Below, in pieces: positions 50,154 through 57,015 of a stretch of DNA of 64,000 bases. The notes below the pieces were generated by a model. It saw only the letters and a list, made by a program, of their open reading frames with translations, did not search any database and was not told the DNA's origin. The DNA comes from JBGASG01 sp046328035 (GTDB taxonomy: Bacteria; Cyanobacteriota; Vampirovibrionia; Obscuribacterales; Obscuribacteraceae): contig JAXLXI010000007.1 of the NCBI GenBank assembly GCA_046328035.1, positions 1-64,000 on the forward strand. The letters are read 5' to 3'. Position 1 is the stretch's first letter; each line of letters opens with the position of its first letter. The position numbers were made by a program, and so were the translations under genes.

Positions 50154-50327
50154 ATATTGTAGTGCTTTGAAAGCTTGTGCGTGTGATAGTTTCAGGATGA
50201 TTAAACCTGCGATGGCGGGTGCGGTCTACAGCCTCGACGCCGTCAGTTGATTAGCTGATTCGATGGGGTGGTAAAGCCCGTAACAGGTAACCAGGATCGA
50301 CGGATTTAGCTGCTTGAGGAAGTATCT
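50154..50327. other. Intergenic region upstream of the membrane-protein cluster
   Basis: About 170 bp. GAGGAAG precedes the ATG at 50328. The stretch from about 50210 looks structured (several short GC hairpins, GGGTGGTAAAGCCCGTAACAGG), but I could not match it to a known riboswitch class. Confidence 0.4.
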
Positions 50328-51014
50328 ATGAGCGCAGTCTTGCTGGTGGTGGCATTAGTAGGAATCCTGGTTGGAGTCGTTACCGGCTTTTATATTCTCT
50401 ACCTGGCATTTCGCACCAGCGTCTGGTGGGGACTCGCGTGTCTGTTCATTCCTTTTGCATCTCTGGCATTTGTCTTCACTCACTGGGATGACGCAGGCAA
50501 GCCATGGTTGATTGGTGTTGCCGGAACGCTGGTCGGGCTAGGTGCGTCAGCTCTTGCTGGTCCGACGCCTGGAGGCGGAGGTATGGCTGGTTTCTCCGGT
50601 GGTGGCGGCGATAGTGAAATCACCCGAACCTTGAAAAACAATCTGCGCACCACCAAGACTGCTTGCGAAGCTTACGCGGTCGACAAAGGTGGTGAGTATC
50701 CAACCTCTGTGTCCGATCCCGTGTTCAGAAGTTATTTCCCGGGTGGTGACAATGGCAAGGGCAAGGTCGAAGGAACACCTCCTACCAACCCGGTCACGAA
50801 TCAGCCGCAATGGCCGGTTCCCGGTCACGTCAAAGATGTGAAGGAGGCTCGTTCAGAATCGCTGGCCGAGGTGGAAGCAGGCGCAATTGAGTATTCGCCC
50901 ATCTATAACAGCGATCACCGTGCCGAAAGTTATGCGCTGCGCGCCGGCGATCGTACTGGTCATGGAATAGTTGGTAGCACCGGTGTCGGCACCTTCGTGG
51001 AGTCGAATCAGTAG
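50328..51014 (+). CDS. Membrane protein with pseudopilin-like C-terminal domain, copy 1
   Basis: A 228-aa protein. TM helices at about 3-30 and 34-52, possibly a third at 60-78, then a Gly-rich linker, then residues about 100-228 resembling a GspG-type globular domain: ITRTLKNNLRTTKTACEAYAVDKGGEYP and YFPGGDNGKGKVEGTPPTNPVTNQPQ. The hallmark prepilin N-terminus (charged leader, then Phe1/Glu5 helix) is absent; the pilin-like helix here is hydrophilic. Tandem paralogue of 51481-52122. Confidence 0.8.
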   Translation: MSAVLLVVALVGILVGVVTGFYILYLAFRTSVWWGLACLFIPFASLAFVFTHWDDAGKPWLIGVAGTLVGLGASALAGPTPGGGGMAGFSGGGGDSEITRTLKNNLRTTKTACEAYAVDKGGEYPTSVSDPVFRSYFPGGDNGKGKVEGTPPTNPVTNQPQWPVPGHVKDVKEARSESLAEVEAGAIEYSPIYNSDHRAESYALRAGDRTGHGIVGSTGVGTFVESNQ

Positions 51015-51162
51015 TCGACGAGAGCGTAGCCTGACGGCGCCCCCGGGATAACACTATTGTTCCGGCGGTCGGTCCCGTCCATAATAGGGGAACTTACTAA
51101 GTTCGATCCTATCAACGTGTCGCGGCTTTGCTGCCGTGATGCTTCATTGGAAGGTGCTCTCT

Positions 51163-51354
51163 ATGATTCGTAGAGTTGGATGGCTTGCGACTTTCATTTC
51201 CAGTGTGCCGACGGCGGTGTTGATTATCGCCCTGGTGCTGGGGACCTTCATTCCTGTGGGTACTCTGGAACCCGCACAGAAACCCGGCTTCAACAACCAA
51301 ACCATCACCTCACTCAATACCTCCGGGTCAGTCGTAGTCAATAACTTTGCTTGA
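51163..51354 (+). CDS. Small membrane protein (63 aa)
   Basis: Start ATG 51163 with GGAAGG upstream. MIRRVGWLATFISSVPTAVL-IIALVLGTFIPVGTLEPA is one hydrophobic helix, followed by a Ser/Thr/Asn tail (NTSGSVVVNNFA). Its stop is directly followed by the ATG of the next small gene. Confidence 0.6.
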   Translation: MIRRVGWLATFISSVPTAVLIIALVLGTFIPVGTLEPAQKPGFNNQTITSLNTSGSVVVNNFA

Positions 51355-51477
51355 ATGGAAGTGTTGTTGCACATCGTCGGGAGCGGTGTCGGATTGGTGC
51401 TTTTAGTATTTGGAACCCCGCGTGCGTATGCAGCGATGCGCAGAGTCGAGGGTGCCACCATAGTTCCGGGAGGATAG
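51355..51477 (+). CDS. Very small membrane protein (40 aa)
   Basis: ATG directly after the TGA of the 63-aa gene. Translates as MEVLLHIVGSGVGLVLLVFG then a short basic end (RAYAAMRRVEGATIVPGG). The last codons contain GGGAGGAT, the ribosome site of the following gene (GTG 51481), so it is positioned as a coupling peptide. Too short to be sure that it is expressed. Confidence 0.45.
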   Translation: MEVLLHIVGSGVGLVLLVFGTPRAYAAMRRVEGATIVPGG

Positions 51478-51480
51478 ATC

Positions 51481-52122
51481 GTGGACTTCATGGCGCTCAC
51501 GCCGGCAGGTTTTTTGACGACGTTAGGGTCAGCGCTATTCGTGATATCGGTGTTGTTTGCGGTCTGGTTGATAGCAGTCGCCTTCAGAACCAATCTCGCC
51601 TGGGGATTTGGATGTCTGGTGGCACCGTGCTTGTTTCCTGTCTTTGCCATCAGGCACTGGCGAAACTTCGGCAATCCCTTGCTGTTCCTGGCTGGTGTCA
51701 CTGCGGTATCAATGCTCTTCACCATGCACTACCTTGCTCCGAAGCACGTACCCTGGTATTCGGGTATGCCGGAAGATGAGCGCATCGAGCGCAACATTCA
51801 GATCTTGAAGGTGGCCGCGGATGCATACGCCGCCGACCACGACGGAGTCTATCCGGACAAGGTAGACTCCGTTTTCAAAAGTTATTTCCCCGATGGAGAT
51901 TGCGGCAAGGGGAAGAAACTGGGAACGCCCCTGTTCAATCCGTATTCGGAACGGGGAGAGTGGCCGGCGCTCGGACGAACCCTTTCTGTCTCCGATGCAA
52001 ACAGAGCGCTAACTGCCAGCGGCATCCCGCGTGGCGTGATTGTCTATTCACCTGTACATGACAGCCGAAACCGCTGCTCCGGCTTTGCTGTCATCACTCG
52101 CGACAGGCCCGGGCGGACATGA
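51481..52122 (+). CDS. Membrane protein with pseudopilin-like C-terminal domain, copy 2
   Basis: A 213-aa protein from GTG 51481 (GGGAGGAT upstream). TM helices at about 12-35, 38-55 and 62-80; then IERNIQILKVAADAYAADHDGVYPDKVDSVFKSYFPDGDCGKGKKLGTP, a soluble domain paralogous to the C-terminal half of 50328-51014. The shared (K/A)-A-Y-A-x-D-x-G-x-YP and SYFP motifs are those of GspG-type proteins. The 3' end overlaps the convergent PurZ-like gene by about 80 bp. Confidence 0.82.
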   Translation: MDFMALTPAGFLTTLGSALFVISVLFAVWLIAVAFRTNLAWGFGCLVAPCLFPVFAIRHWRNFGNPLLFLAGVTAVSMLFTMHYLAPKHVPWYSGMPEDERIERNIQILKVAADAYAADHDGVYPDKVDSVFKSYFPDGDCGKGKKLGTPLFNPYSERGEWPALGRTLSVSDANRALTASGIPRGVIVYSPVHDSRNRCSGFAVITRDRPGRT

Positions 52123-53249
52123 TCTCGAGCCGGACCGAAACTGATGTACCTGATGGGCAGACAAAGGCTGTTTTGGTCGGGTAGGCTCATCTGATCTGCG
52201 CAGGTGATGCCGATGCCGGCGTCGATGTCGAGTCGGGACAAGTGCCTCGCGTTTGCCAGATCGAGTTTAATTGAGTGATTCAAGTCTTCGACGGACAGTG
52301 GTGCGAATCGCAACGAACCCTGAAATCTGTTGGTGACGTTGGTGTCGTCCGGAAAAATCCAGTCGCTGCGCTCTCCTGTAAGTGCGCCCGCACCATGGCG
52401 CGTCAAGTAAGTCCGCGTCATGTAGGTAACCTCCAGCTGTTCAAGTCCCATGCGAGGCGCCAGGTAGAGTACGTTGAACAGCCCTGTTTTCGAGCGCGTC
52501 AGGTGAGGATAGCCGTCGATTCGATCTTCGTCCAGCAGCAGTCCCTGGGCGCCTTCGAAAATGATTGTGTTGAATTCGTTGGCGCTCGGGCATTGTGTGC
52601 TGATGGTGGCATAACGGAGCATTCGACGAACGTCGCAGAGGTATTGCTCGACGATGTCGGTCACGCTGGGAAGAAACTCGAGTCCGTCGAGACTCAATTC
52701 GGTGATGCGGGCGGGCAACCAGGATTCGGCAAGTTTCAATAGTTTCTGGCGCAGCGTCCGGAGGTCGCCGAATTCGCCTGCTCTGGTCATCAAATGTGGT
52801 GCGCGTAAGCAGCGCGTTACGGTTTCGTTGATGCCGGCACCACAACTTCCATGACGCGTGCTGCCTCGCTGCATTTCCTTCAATTGATTGATGAACACAT
52901 CAAATGGCGTTGTGATCATGCAGTCGGCATCGATTGCGATCTGGGGATACGCTCCAAGCTCCGCCAGTTGCTTCCATTCTTTTATGAATAGCATCGGATT
53001 GACGATGAAGAAACGGCTCAGATAAGTGGGGCATCCTGCCAGAGTTCCGGAACCGAAGTGGCTGAAGACATGGCGGCGCCCGTCCGGCGTGACTACTGTG
53101 TGTCCCGCCTGGGCGCCGCCGTTGAATCGGACAACGAGCGAATGGTCTGGGTCGCGTGCGGCAAGAAAGTCCGTGAGCAATCCCTTGCCTTCATCTCCAA
53201 AGTTGGCACCAATCACGACATGACCAATTCTTTTCATTGTTCTCTTCAT
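52044..53249 (-). CDS. PurZ-like adenylosuccinate synthetase homologue
   Basis: About 401 aa from the ATG at 53249 (another at 53237). GTP-binding P loop GANFGDEGKG (Asp19 retained), GGAQAGHTVV with the catalytic His50, FSHFGSGTLAGCPTYLS, RHGSCGAGINETV (131-143), FEGAQGLLLDEDRIDGYPHL and YMTRTYLTRHGAG. PurA normally has IGxTxxGIGPAY at the fourth position; the HGSCG form and GSGTLxGxPTYLS are what I recall from phage PurZ and its relatives. Canonical reaction: IMP (or dGMP in PurZ) plus Asp plus GTP. No other dZ-genome genes are near. Last gene of a three-gene operon with vWA and J-domain proteins. Confidence 0.85.
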   Translation of the reverse strand: MKRTMKRIGHVVIGANFGDEGKGLLTDFLAARDPDHSLVVRFNGGAQAGHTVVTPDGRRHVFSHFGSGTLAGCPTYLSRFFIVNPMLFIKEWKQLAELGAYPQIAIDADCMITTPFDVFINQLKEMQRGSTRHGSCGAGINETVTRCLRAPHLMTRAGEFGDLRTLRQKLLKLAESWLPARITELSLDGLEFLPSVTDIVEQYLCDVRRMLRYATISTQCPSANEFNTIIFEGAQGLLLDEDRIDGYPHLTRSKTGLFNVLYLAPRMGLEQLEVTYMTRTYLTRHGAGALTGERSDWIFPDDTNVTNRFQGSLRFAPLSVEDLNHSIKLDLANARHLSRLDIDAGIGITCADQMSLPDQNSLCLPIRYISFGPARDHVRPGLSRVMTAKPEQRFRLSCTGE

Positions 53250-53281
53250 TGTCCTGTCCCCCAGTCCCTGTCTTCTGCTGC

Positions 53282-54208
53282 TTAGAGCCTGATCAATCCT
53301 TTCTTCGCGACCGTCGGATTGGTCGAGGCGTGCACCAGACCATTGAGCGACTTGCGCACCACCAGCTCGGTGCCGCCTGACCACGATCCGGCTACCTTCG
53401 CTACGTCGGCTCCTTCCATCACTTGCAGCGTGGAAACAATCACCTCGGCAAGCTTGCGGTGGTCGCTGAGCGGCATGGCGCGCTGTCCCAGAATTTGCTG
53501 CCAGAGCTTCCTGGTTTTATCTGGATGGCTCGAGTAGTAGTTTCCTTCCTCGACCATAATGTGGAATATCTCCCAGGTCTGCGATGCAATCTTGTGGAGT
53601 TCTTTCGTCGAGATGTCCCGCTGCAGTCCGCCGCCAAGAAACTTCTGCACATGCTTTGCCAGCAAAGCCGGAGGTGGTGGCTCGTCGCCTACGGTGAATA
53701 AGTATCCCTTCTTGTTGCGTTTCAGAATTGCATCGCATTTGGTGCGCTTGGCTGCGAAATACCAGGGCAGGTTGTAGCTCTCGAAGTCATTGCCGCCGCC
53801 GCCGCCTTCGACCCAGAAGTCGGCAAGCTGGCTGGCGATGCGGATGTCTGTTTCAAATTGCGTAACTTGCAGTGGTGCTTGATCGCACCACGCATCTCCG
53901 ACCGCCATAAACATAACGTGCGGATCTGTGACCGGCTTGCGGTCCAAGATCTCTTCGATCAGAACGCCCAGTCCCTGACGAATCAGAGTTTCCGCGAGCA
54001 TGCCCATTGAGCCTGTGTTGTCGACTGCAACGATGATCGGAGTCGAGTTCGGATTCATCTCCGAATCGCACGATTCGCGAACTGAGACATCCTTCGGATC
54101 GAGGTTAGGACAAATAGTTCTTCTGCTGAATATTGCCGACGTCGACATCGAAGCGTGTGATGTGACGTAATCATCCCAGTCGGTGGGATCCCATCTTGTA
54201 GTACCCAT
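53282..54208 (-). CDS. vWA-domain protein with DNTGSMG MIDAS
   Basis: A 308-aa protein from the ATG at 54208; AAGGAG lies 8 bp upstream inside the end of the previous gene. The vWA fold begins with IIVAVDNTGSMG (Asp63, Ser67), then a conserved core with GDAWCDQAPLQVTQFETD and GGGGGNDFESYNLPWYFAA, and GYLFTVGDEPPPPAL. The MIDAS is intact, so it should bind Mg2+ and a partner protein. The upstream stop is one base before this ATG (TGAcATG), so translation is coupled to the J-domain gene. vWA proteins of this type are commonly found beside chaperone-like or AAA+ partners. Confidence 0.9.
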   Translation of the reverse strand: MGTTRWDPTDWDDYVTSHASMSTSAIFSRRTICPNLDPKDVSVRESCDSEMNPNSTPIIVAVDNTGSMGMLAETLIRQGLGVLIEEILDRKPVTDPHVMFMAVGDAWCDQAPLQVTQFETDIRIASQLADFWVEGGGGGNDFESYNLPWYFAAKRTKCDAILKRNKKGYLFTVGDEPPPPALLAKHVQKFLGGGLQRDISTKELHKIASQTWEIFHIMVEEGNYYSSHPDKTRKLWQQILGQRAMPLSDHRKLAEVIVSTLQVMEGADVAKVAGSWSGGTELVVRKSLNGLVHASTNPTVAKKGLIRL

Positions 54209-54209
54209 G

Positions 54210-55283
54210 TCAGTTCTCCTTATAGAAGTTAGTGGTGTCAAGCTTCATCGCAACGAAGCGTGGTTTGCCGAATGTTTTTCGCAGAATCTCATCCTTCCAG
54301 GAGCTGTAGTCCAGGAGGGCGTTTCCAGTCGATGGCATAAGGAGCCAATCCACAACATTTTGCGGAAGCTTGTTATTGAATTTCAGGTCGTCGCCAATCA
54401 TGTCGCCGAGTAGCTCGCGGCCGATTGACTTAATTAACTCGAGGTCGGTTCGGTGGTCGGCGCGCTTGTTTCTCATCGCATCTGTCGGCATGAATTGCAG
54501 TGTGCGCTCCGTGACCATGGTGAGTGGGCTGCCGATGGGGCGCGCGTACCACCAGCCTCCGAGCAGCATCGCCGAGTGACGCAACGGGGAGATGAATATG
54601 GTGTCGGGAGCGATGCCATTGTGACTGAGCCTGGACCATTGCAGGTAGCACGCCAGGTTATACAGGCAGTTGAGAATCCAACCGACGTGGGCAACCTTCA
54701 TTCTGCCTCGGTAGTGCGCTAGCACATCGGAAAGCAGCAGCTGGTCCGGTGTTTTACGCAGCACGACGATGCTTGAGCCGTCCGTCTTGAATCTATCGAC
54801 CACTTGCGGAAGTGAGTTTGCCATCTCCAGCGCCATGGCGGCGCTCGCGAACGACAGTGCTCCAATTTGCTGGCATCCATTTAAGAATAGATCTCGGTGC
54901 TCATCCTCAATATCGAAAGTGACGGTGTCTGGTGACACGTACATCGTTCCTAGTTCGAAGCTCTGCACCTTCTGATACGTGACCCTCATGATGGTGCCGT
55001 TGGTGCGGCGAAATTTCTTGATTCCAGGCGTTTCCTGTTCTACCTTCTCTACTGGTTCCACCCAACTGCCGTCCGACAACTTGATCACAGCAAGTCGGTA
55101 GAGTTCGTTGATGTGTGCAAAAATCTCCGGGGCAGCGCTGCCATCGTGGGCACAGTCCGGATGCCAGAGGCGTGCCAAGCTGCGATATTCACGTTTTGCT
55201 TCGTCCGGTGAGCGCGAGAACAGAAGTTCCGGCGCATCGATGGACAGCAGTTTTGCGGCGGTAAGGGAGTTGAAGTTTCTCAT
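54210..55283 (-). CDS. J-domain protein fused to a kinase-like domain lacking catalytic residues
   Basis: A 357-aa protein from ATG 55283 (AAAAGG nine bases upstream); 55307 is an alternative start without a ribosome site. Residues 15-75 fit a J domain with the HPD motif at 41-43 (YRSLARLWHPDCAHDGSA), able to stimulate an Hsp70. From about 165 to 330 the text looks like a protein kinase C-lobe: HNGIAPDTIFISP (221-233) aligns with HRDxKPxN but lacks the Asp, and LGGWWYA replaces DFG, so it should be a pseudokinase. First gene of the operon with the vWA and PurZ-like proteins. Confidence 0.85.
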   Translation of the reverse strand: MRNFNSLTAAKLLSIDAPELLFSRSPDEAKREYRSLARLWHPDCAHDGSAAPEIFAHINELYRLAVIKLSDGSWVEPVEKVEQETPGIKKFRRTNGTIMRVTYQKVQSFELGTMYVSPDTVTFDIEDEHRDLFLNGCQQIGALSFASAAMALEMANSLPQVVDRFKTDGSSIVVLRKTPDQLLLSDVLAHYRGRMKVAHVGWILNCLYNLACYLQWSRLSHNGIAPDTIFISPLRHSAMLLGGWWYARPIGSPLTMVTERTLQFMPTDAMRNKRADHRTDLELIKSIGRELLGDMIGDDLKFNNKLPQNVVDWLLMPSTGNALLDYSSWKDEILRKTFGKPRFVAMKLDTTNFYKEN

Positions 55284-55550
55284 GGTCCTGAGCCTTTTGA
55301 TGCACATTCAATCTAAGTACGCGCATGCATGGTGGCGTGAGGCTGCAAGAAACCCGCGGCGCTGTGCACCACGTGCGGTGTCCTGCAACCCGCAGCTAGA
55401 AACGCAGCAGGCTGATTGCAATGTGAGCTATCGAGCGAGCCTCGCCGAGTAAGTGTCGGCGCTTGTTCGCTTTAGGTAAACGTTAGAGTTACGATTACTA
55501 TTAAAGCATCGAGCACCCGGGGTGTCAAGTCCCAGGCGGGCATTGTCGGA

Positions 55551-55581
55551 ATGTGCGAGAAAACCGGGAAAATCGTACATT
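55551..55581 (+). repeat. 31-bp palindrome TGCGA-N14, copy 4 (one arm degenerate)
   Basis: Begins ATGTGCGAGAAAACC and ends AAAATCGTACATT; the right arm is TCGTA instead of TCGCA. Orientation as copy 1. Confidence 0.82.
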
Positions 55582-55611
55582 TGGCTAATGTGCCAATTGA
55601 GGACGGGCGGG

Positions 55612-55638
55612 GCTCATTTAAGGTGTCCTTAAATGAGC
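55612..55638. repeat. Perfect 12-bp inverted repeat with TGT loop
   Basis: GCTCATTTAAGG (55612-55623) and CCTTAAATGAGC (55627-55638). No T-run follows, so an operator or an RNA hairpin is as likely as a terminator. Confidence 0.75.
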
Positions 55639-55742
55639 TATGTGTTGAGGGGGTATTCGGTGGTGGACTGGCAGGGAATTCCCTAGAATACGTTAAGTCT
55701 TACTTGGTGGCACGCGTGTAAAGATACGCTTTCTTTTAGAGG

Positions 55743-55748
55743 TATACT
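55743..55748 (+). promoter_or_regulatory. -10 element TATACT
   Basis: TATACT 28 bp before the ATG at 55777, after which GGAGAGGGGTGGGG serves as a strong ribosome site. No -35 match was found. Confidence 0.5.
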
Positions 55749-55776
55749 TTGCTCGTTGGAGAGGGGTGGGGTTTCT

Positions 55777-56178
55777 ATGGTTGAAATGCATACGCTTGTA
55801 GCTGTTGGCATGCGCAGGAGAGTTGTGGCACTGGCCTGTGCCGCGGCCATTGTTTCCGTGGGTGGCGTGCCGGCTGGTGCGCAGACCGCGAAGGGCGGTG
55901 CCAAGGTTTCTTCCGCGAAATCGAATAAGCCGGTGAGCGGTAAGCAGGCCGTCGCCATGATTGAGGCTTTGCCTGATGTGAAGAAGTGGGCGGCGGCAAT
56001 CAAGAAACTGAACACACCGAAGAATACTGCGCACGTGGAACTGGATCGCACCGAAGGCGGCGAGCACATCGTTCACGTGTATGAAATGGTGATGGATACG
56101 CCTGACGAAGGGCACACGGCTACCTTCAACTGGTATCACGTCAATATTAAGACCGGCAAGATAAGCAAAGAATTCTAG
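55777..56178 (+). CDS. Small secreted protein (133 aa)
   Basis: Signal peptide at about residues 12-37 (RRRVVALACAAAIVSVGGVPAGAQ), then a Lys/Ser/Gly linker and a compact domain: ALPDVKKWAAAIKKLN, VELDRTEGGEHIVHVYEMVMD, ATFNWYHVNIKTGKISKEF. Resembles small PepSY-like or YpeB-like secreted domains in its layout, but I cannot assign a family. Its stop overlaps the convergent gene by 4 bp. Confidence 0.82.
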   Translation: MVEMHTLVAVGMRRRVVALACAAAIVSVGGVPAGAQTAKGGAKVSSAKSNKPVSGKQAVAMIEALPDVKKWAAAIKKLNTPKNTAHVELDRTEGGEHIVHVYEMVMDTPDEGHTATFNWYHVNIKTGKISKEF

Positions 56179-57005
56179 GGTTTCTTGGCGGGCGCGTCCG
56201 CAGCTGGCTTGGCGGACGCGGCGGCGTCGGCAGCTGGTTTCTTCGTGTAGACCATCCAGTTGCTTTGTTTATAGGTGAGGGAACGATCGTTGCCGATGAT
56301 GCCGATTTTCTTTATGACGGCATCGCGATACCAGCCTTCGTCCCACGCTCCCATATCCATATATAGGGCGTTCTTCGCACCCATCCAGACCAGGTCGTCG
56401 TTGAAGGTGGAGAAGGGAATGTCGATGTTGCTTTCCACAATCCCGAAGGTGCCCTTCTTGAACTCAACGAATGCTCGCCGTTGATATTTGCCCTTGTCTT
56501 TGAATGTCGCCGCGGTGCCGTTGTGCACCACGAGAAACTGTTGGAACAGGGATCCTTTTGATTTGGCTACGTCGGCGAGAAACTCTTTGGTGAGCATAGC
56601 GCCTTTGTTTGTGGAAAGGAGCTTGGCTTTGCCGTTCTGTAGAATGATCGCGCCGCCCAGTTCTTTGTTGACCGACGGATTGCCGATCACGCCGTCAGAT
56701 ATGTAGGCACCGTCGATTTTGTCATCGTGGGTGGTGAACGCTGCGGGAATGACCAGAATGATGTTCTTGTCCGTGCGCACAGGGCGGCTGACTTTCCAGT
56801 CGACATCGAGGTCGCCCTGTGGATAGAGCGTGTAGATGATGCCGCTGGGTGCCTTGGCTTTGCCGGGTTTCAGTCCGTCGGAGGCGAACGCTGACGACGT
56901 ACAGGACGTTGCTATCGAAGACCCGACAATCGTGGCGAATGACAGGGCAATTCCGATAACCAGAAGGCGCAGTTTGGAGAGCTGGATTGATTTACGCATA
57001 AACAT
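56175..57005 (-). CDS. Secreted phosphodiester-glycosidase-like protein
   Basis: A 276-aa protein with an N-terminal signal (LLVIGIALSFATIVGSSIATSC). The body has VIPAAFTTHDDKIDGAYISDG, GAIILQNGKAKLLSTN, AFVEFKKGTFGIVES and GAKNALYMDMGAWDEGWYR, reminiscent of the NAGPA/phosphodiester glycosidase (DUF2233) fold. A C-terminal Ala/Lys/Pro tail follows. Envelope location is expected; the reaction is not certain. Confidence 0.75.
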   Translation of the reverse strand: MFMRKSIQLSKLRLLVIGIALSFATIVGSSIATSCTSSAFASDGLKPGKAKAPSGIIYTLYPQGDLDVDWKVSRPVRTDKNIILVIPAAFTTHDDKIDGAYISDGVIGNPSVNKELGGAIILQNGKAKLLSTNKGAMLTKEFLADVAKSKGSLFQQFLVVHNGTAATFKDKGKYQRRAFVEFKKGTFGIVESNIDIPFSTFNDDLVWMGAKNALYMDMGAWDEGWYRDAVIKKIGIIGNDRSLTYKQSNWMVYTKKPAADAAASAKPAADAPAKKP

Positions 57006-57015
57006 ACTGCGTATC

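Larger units (their letters stand above)
55284..55776. promoter_or_regulatory. Divergent regulatory region with palindrome, hairpin and TATACT
   Basis: About 490 bp with no credible gene. Contains the fourth TGCGA-N14-TCGCA palindrome (55551-55581), a perfect 12-bp hairpin (55612-55638), and TATACT at 55743-55748 with a GAGAGGGG ribosome site for the gene at 55777. Confidence 0.7.

Noticed and set aside
50154..50327. Riboswitch (cyclic di-GMP type) before the membrane cluster
   Set aside because: Some GGTAAAGCCC-like text suggested one, but the conserved core order of known classes was not found.
51144..51725. Minus-strand frame of 193 codons
   Set aside because: Opposes the membrane-protein cluster, has no ribosome site and is Thr/Asn/Pro-rich without hydrophobic core; the plus-strand frames have coupled starts.
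52044..53249. Evidence of a 2-aminoadenine (dZ) genome prophage
   Set aside because: Only the PurZ-like gene is present; no DatZ, MazZ, specialised polymerase or phage structural genes occur in the window.
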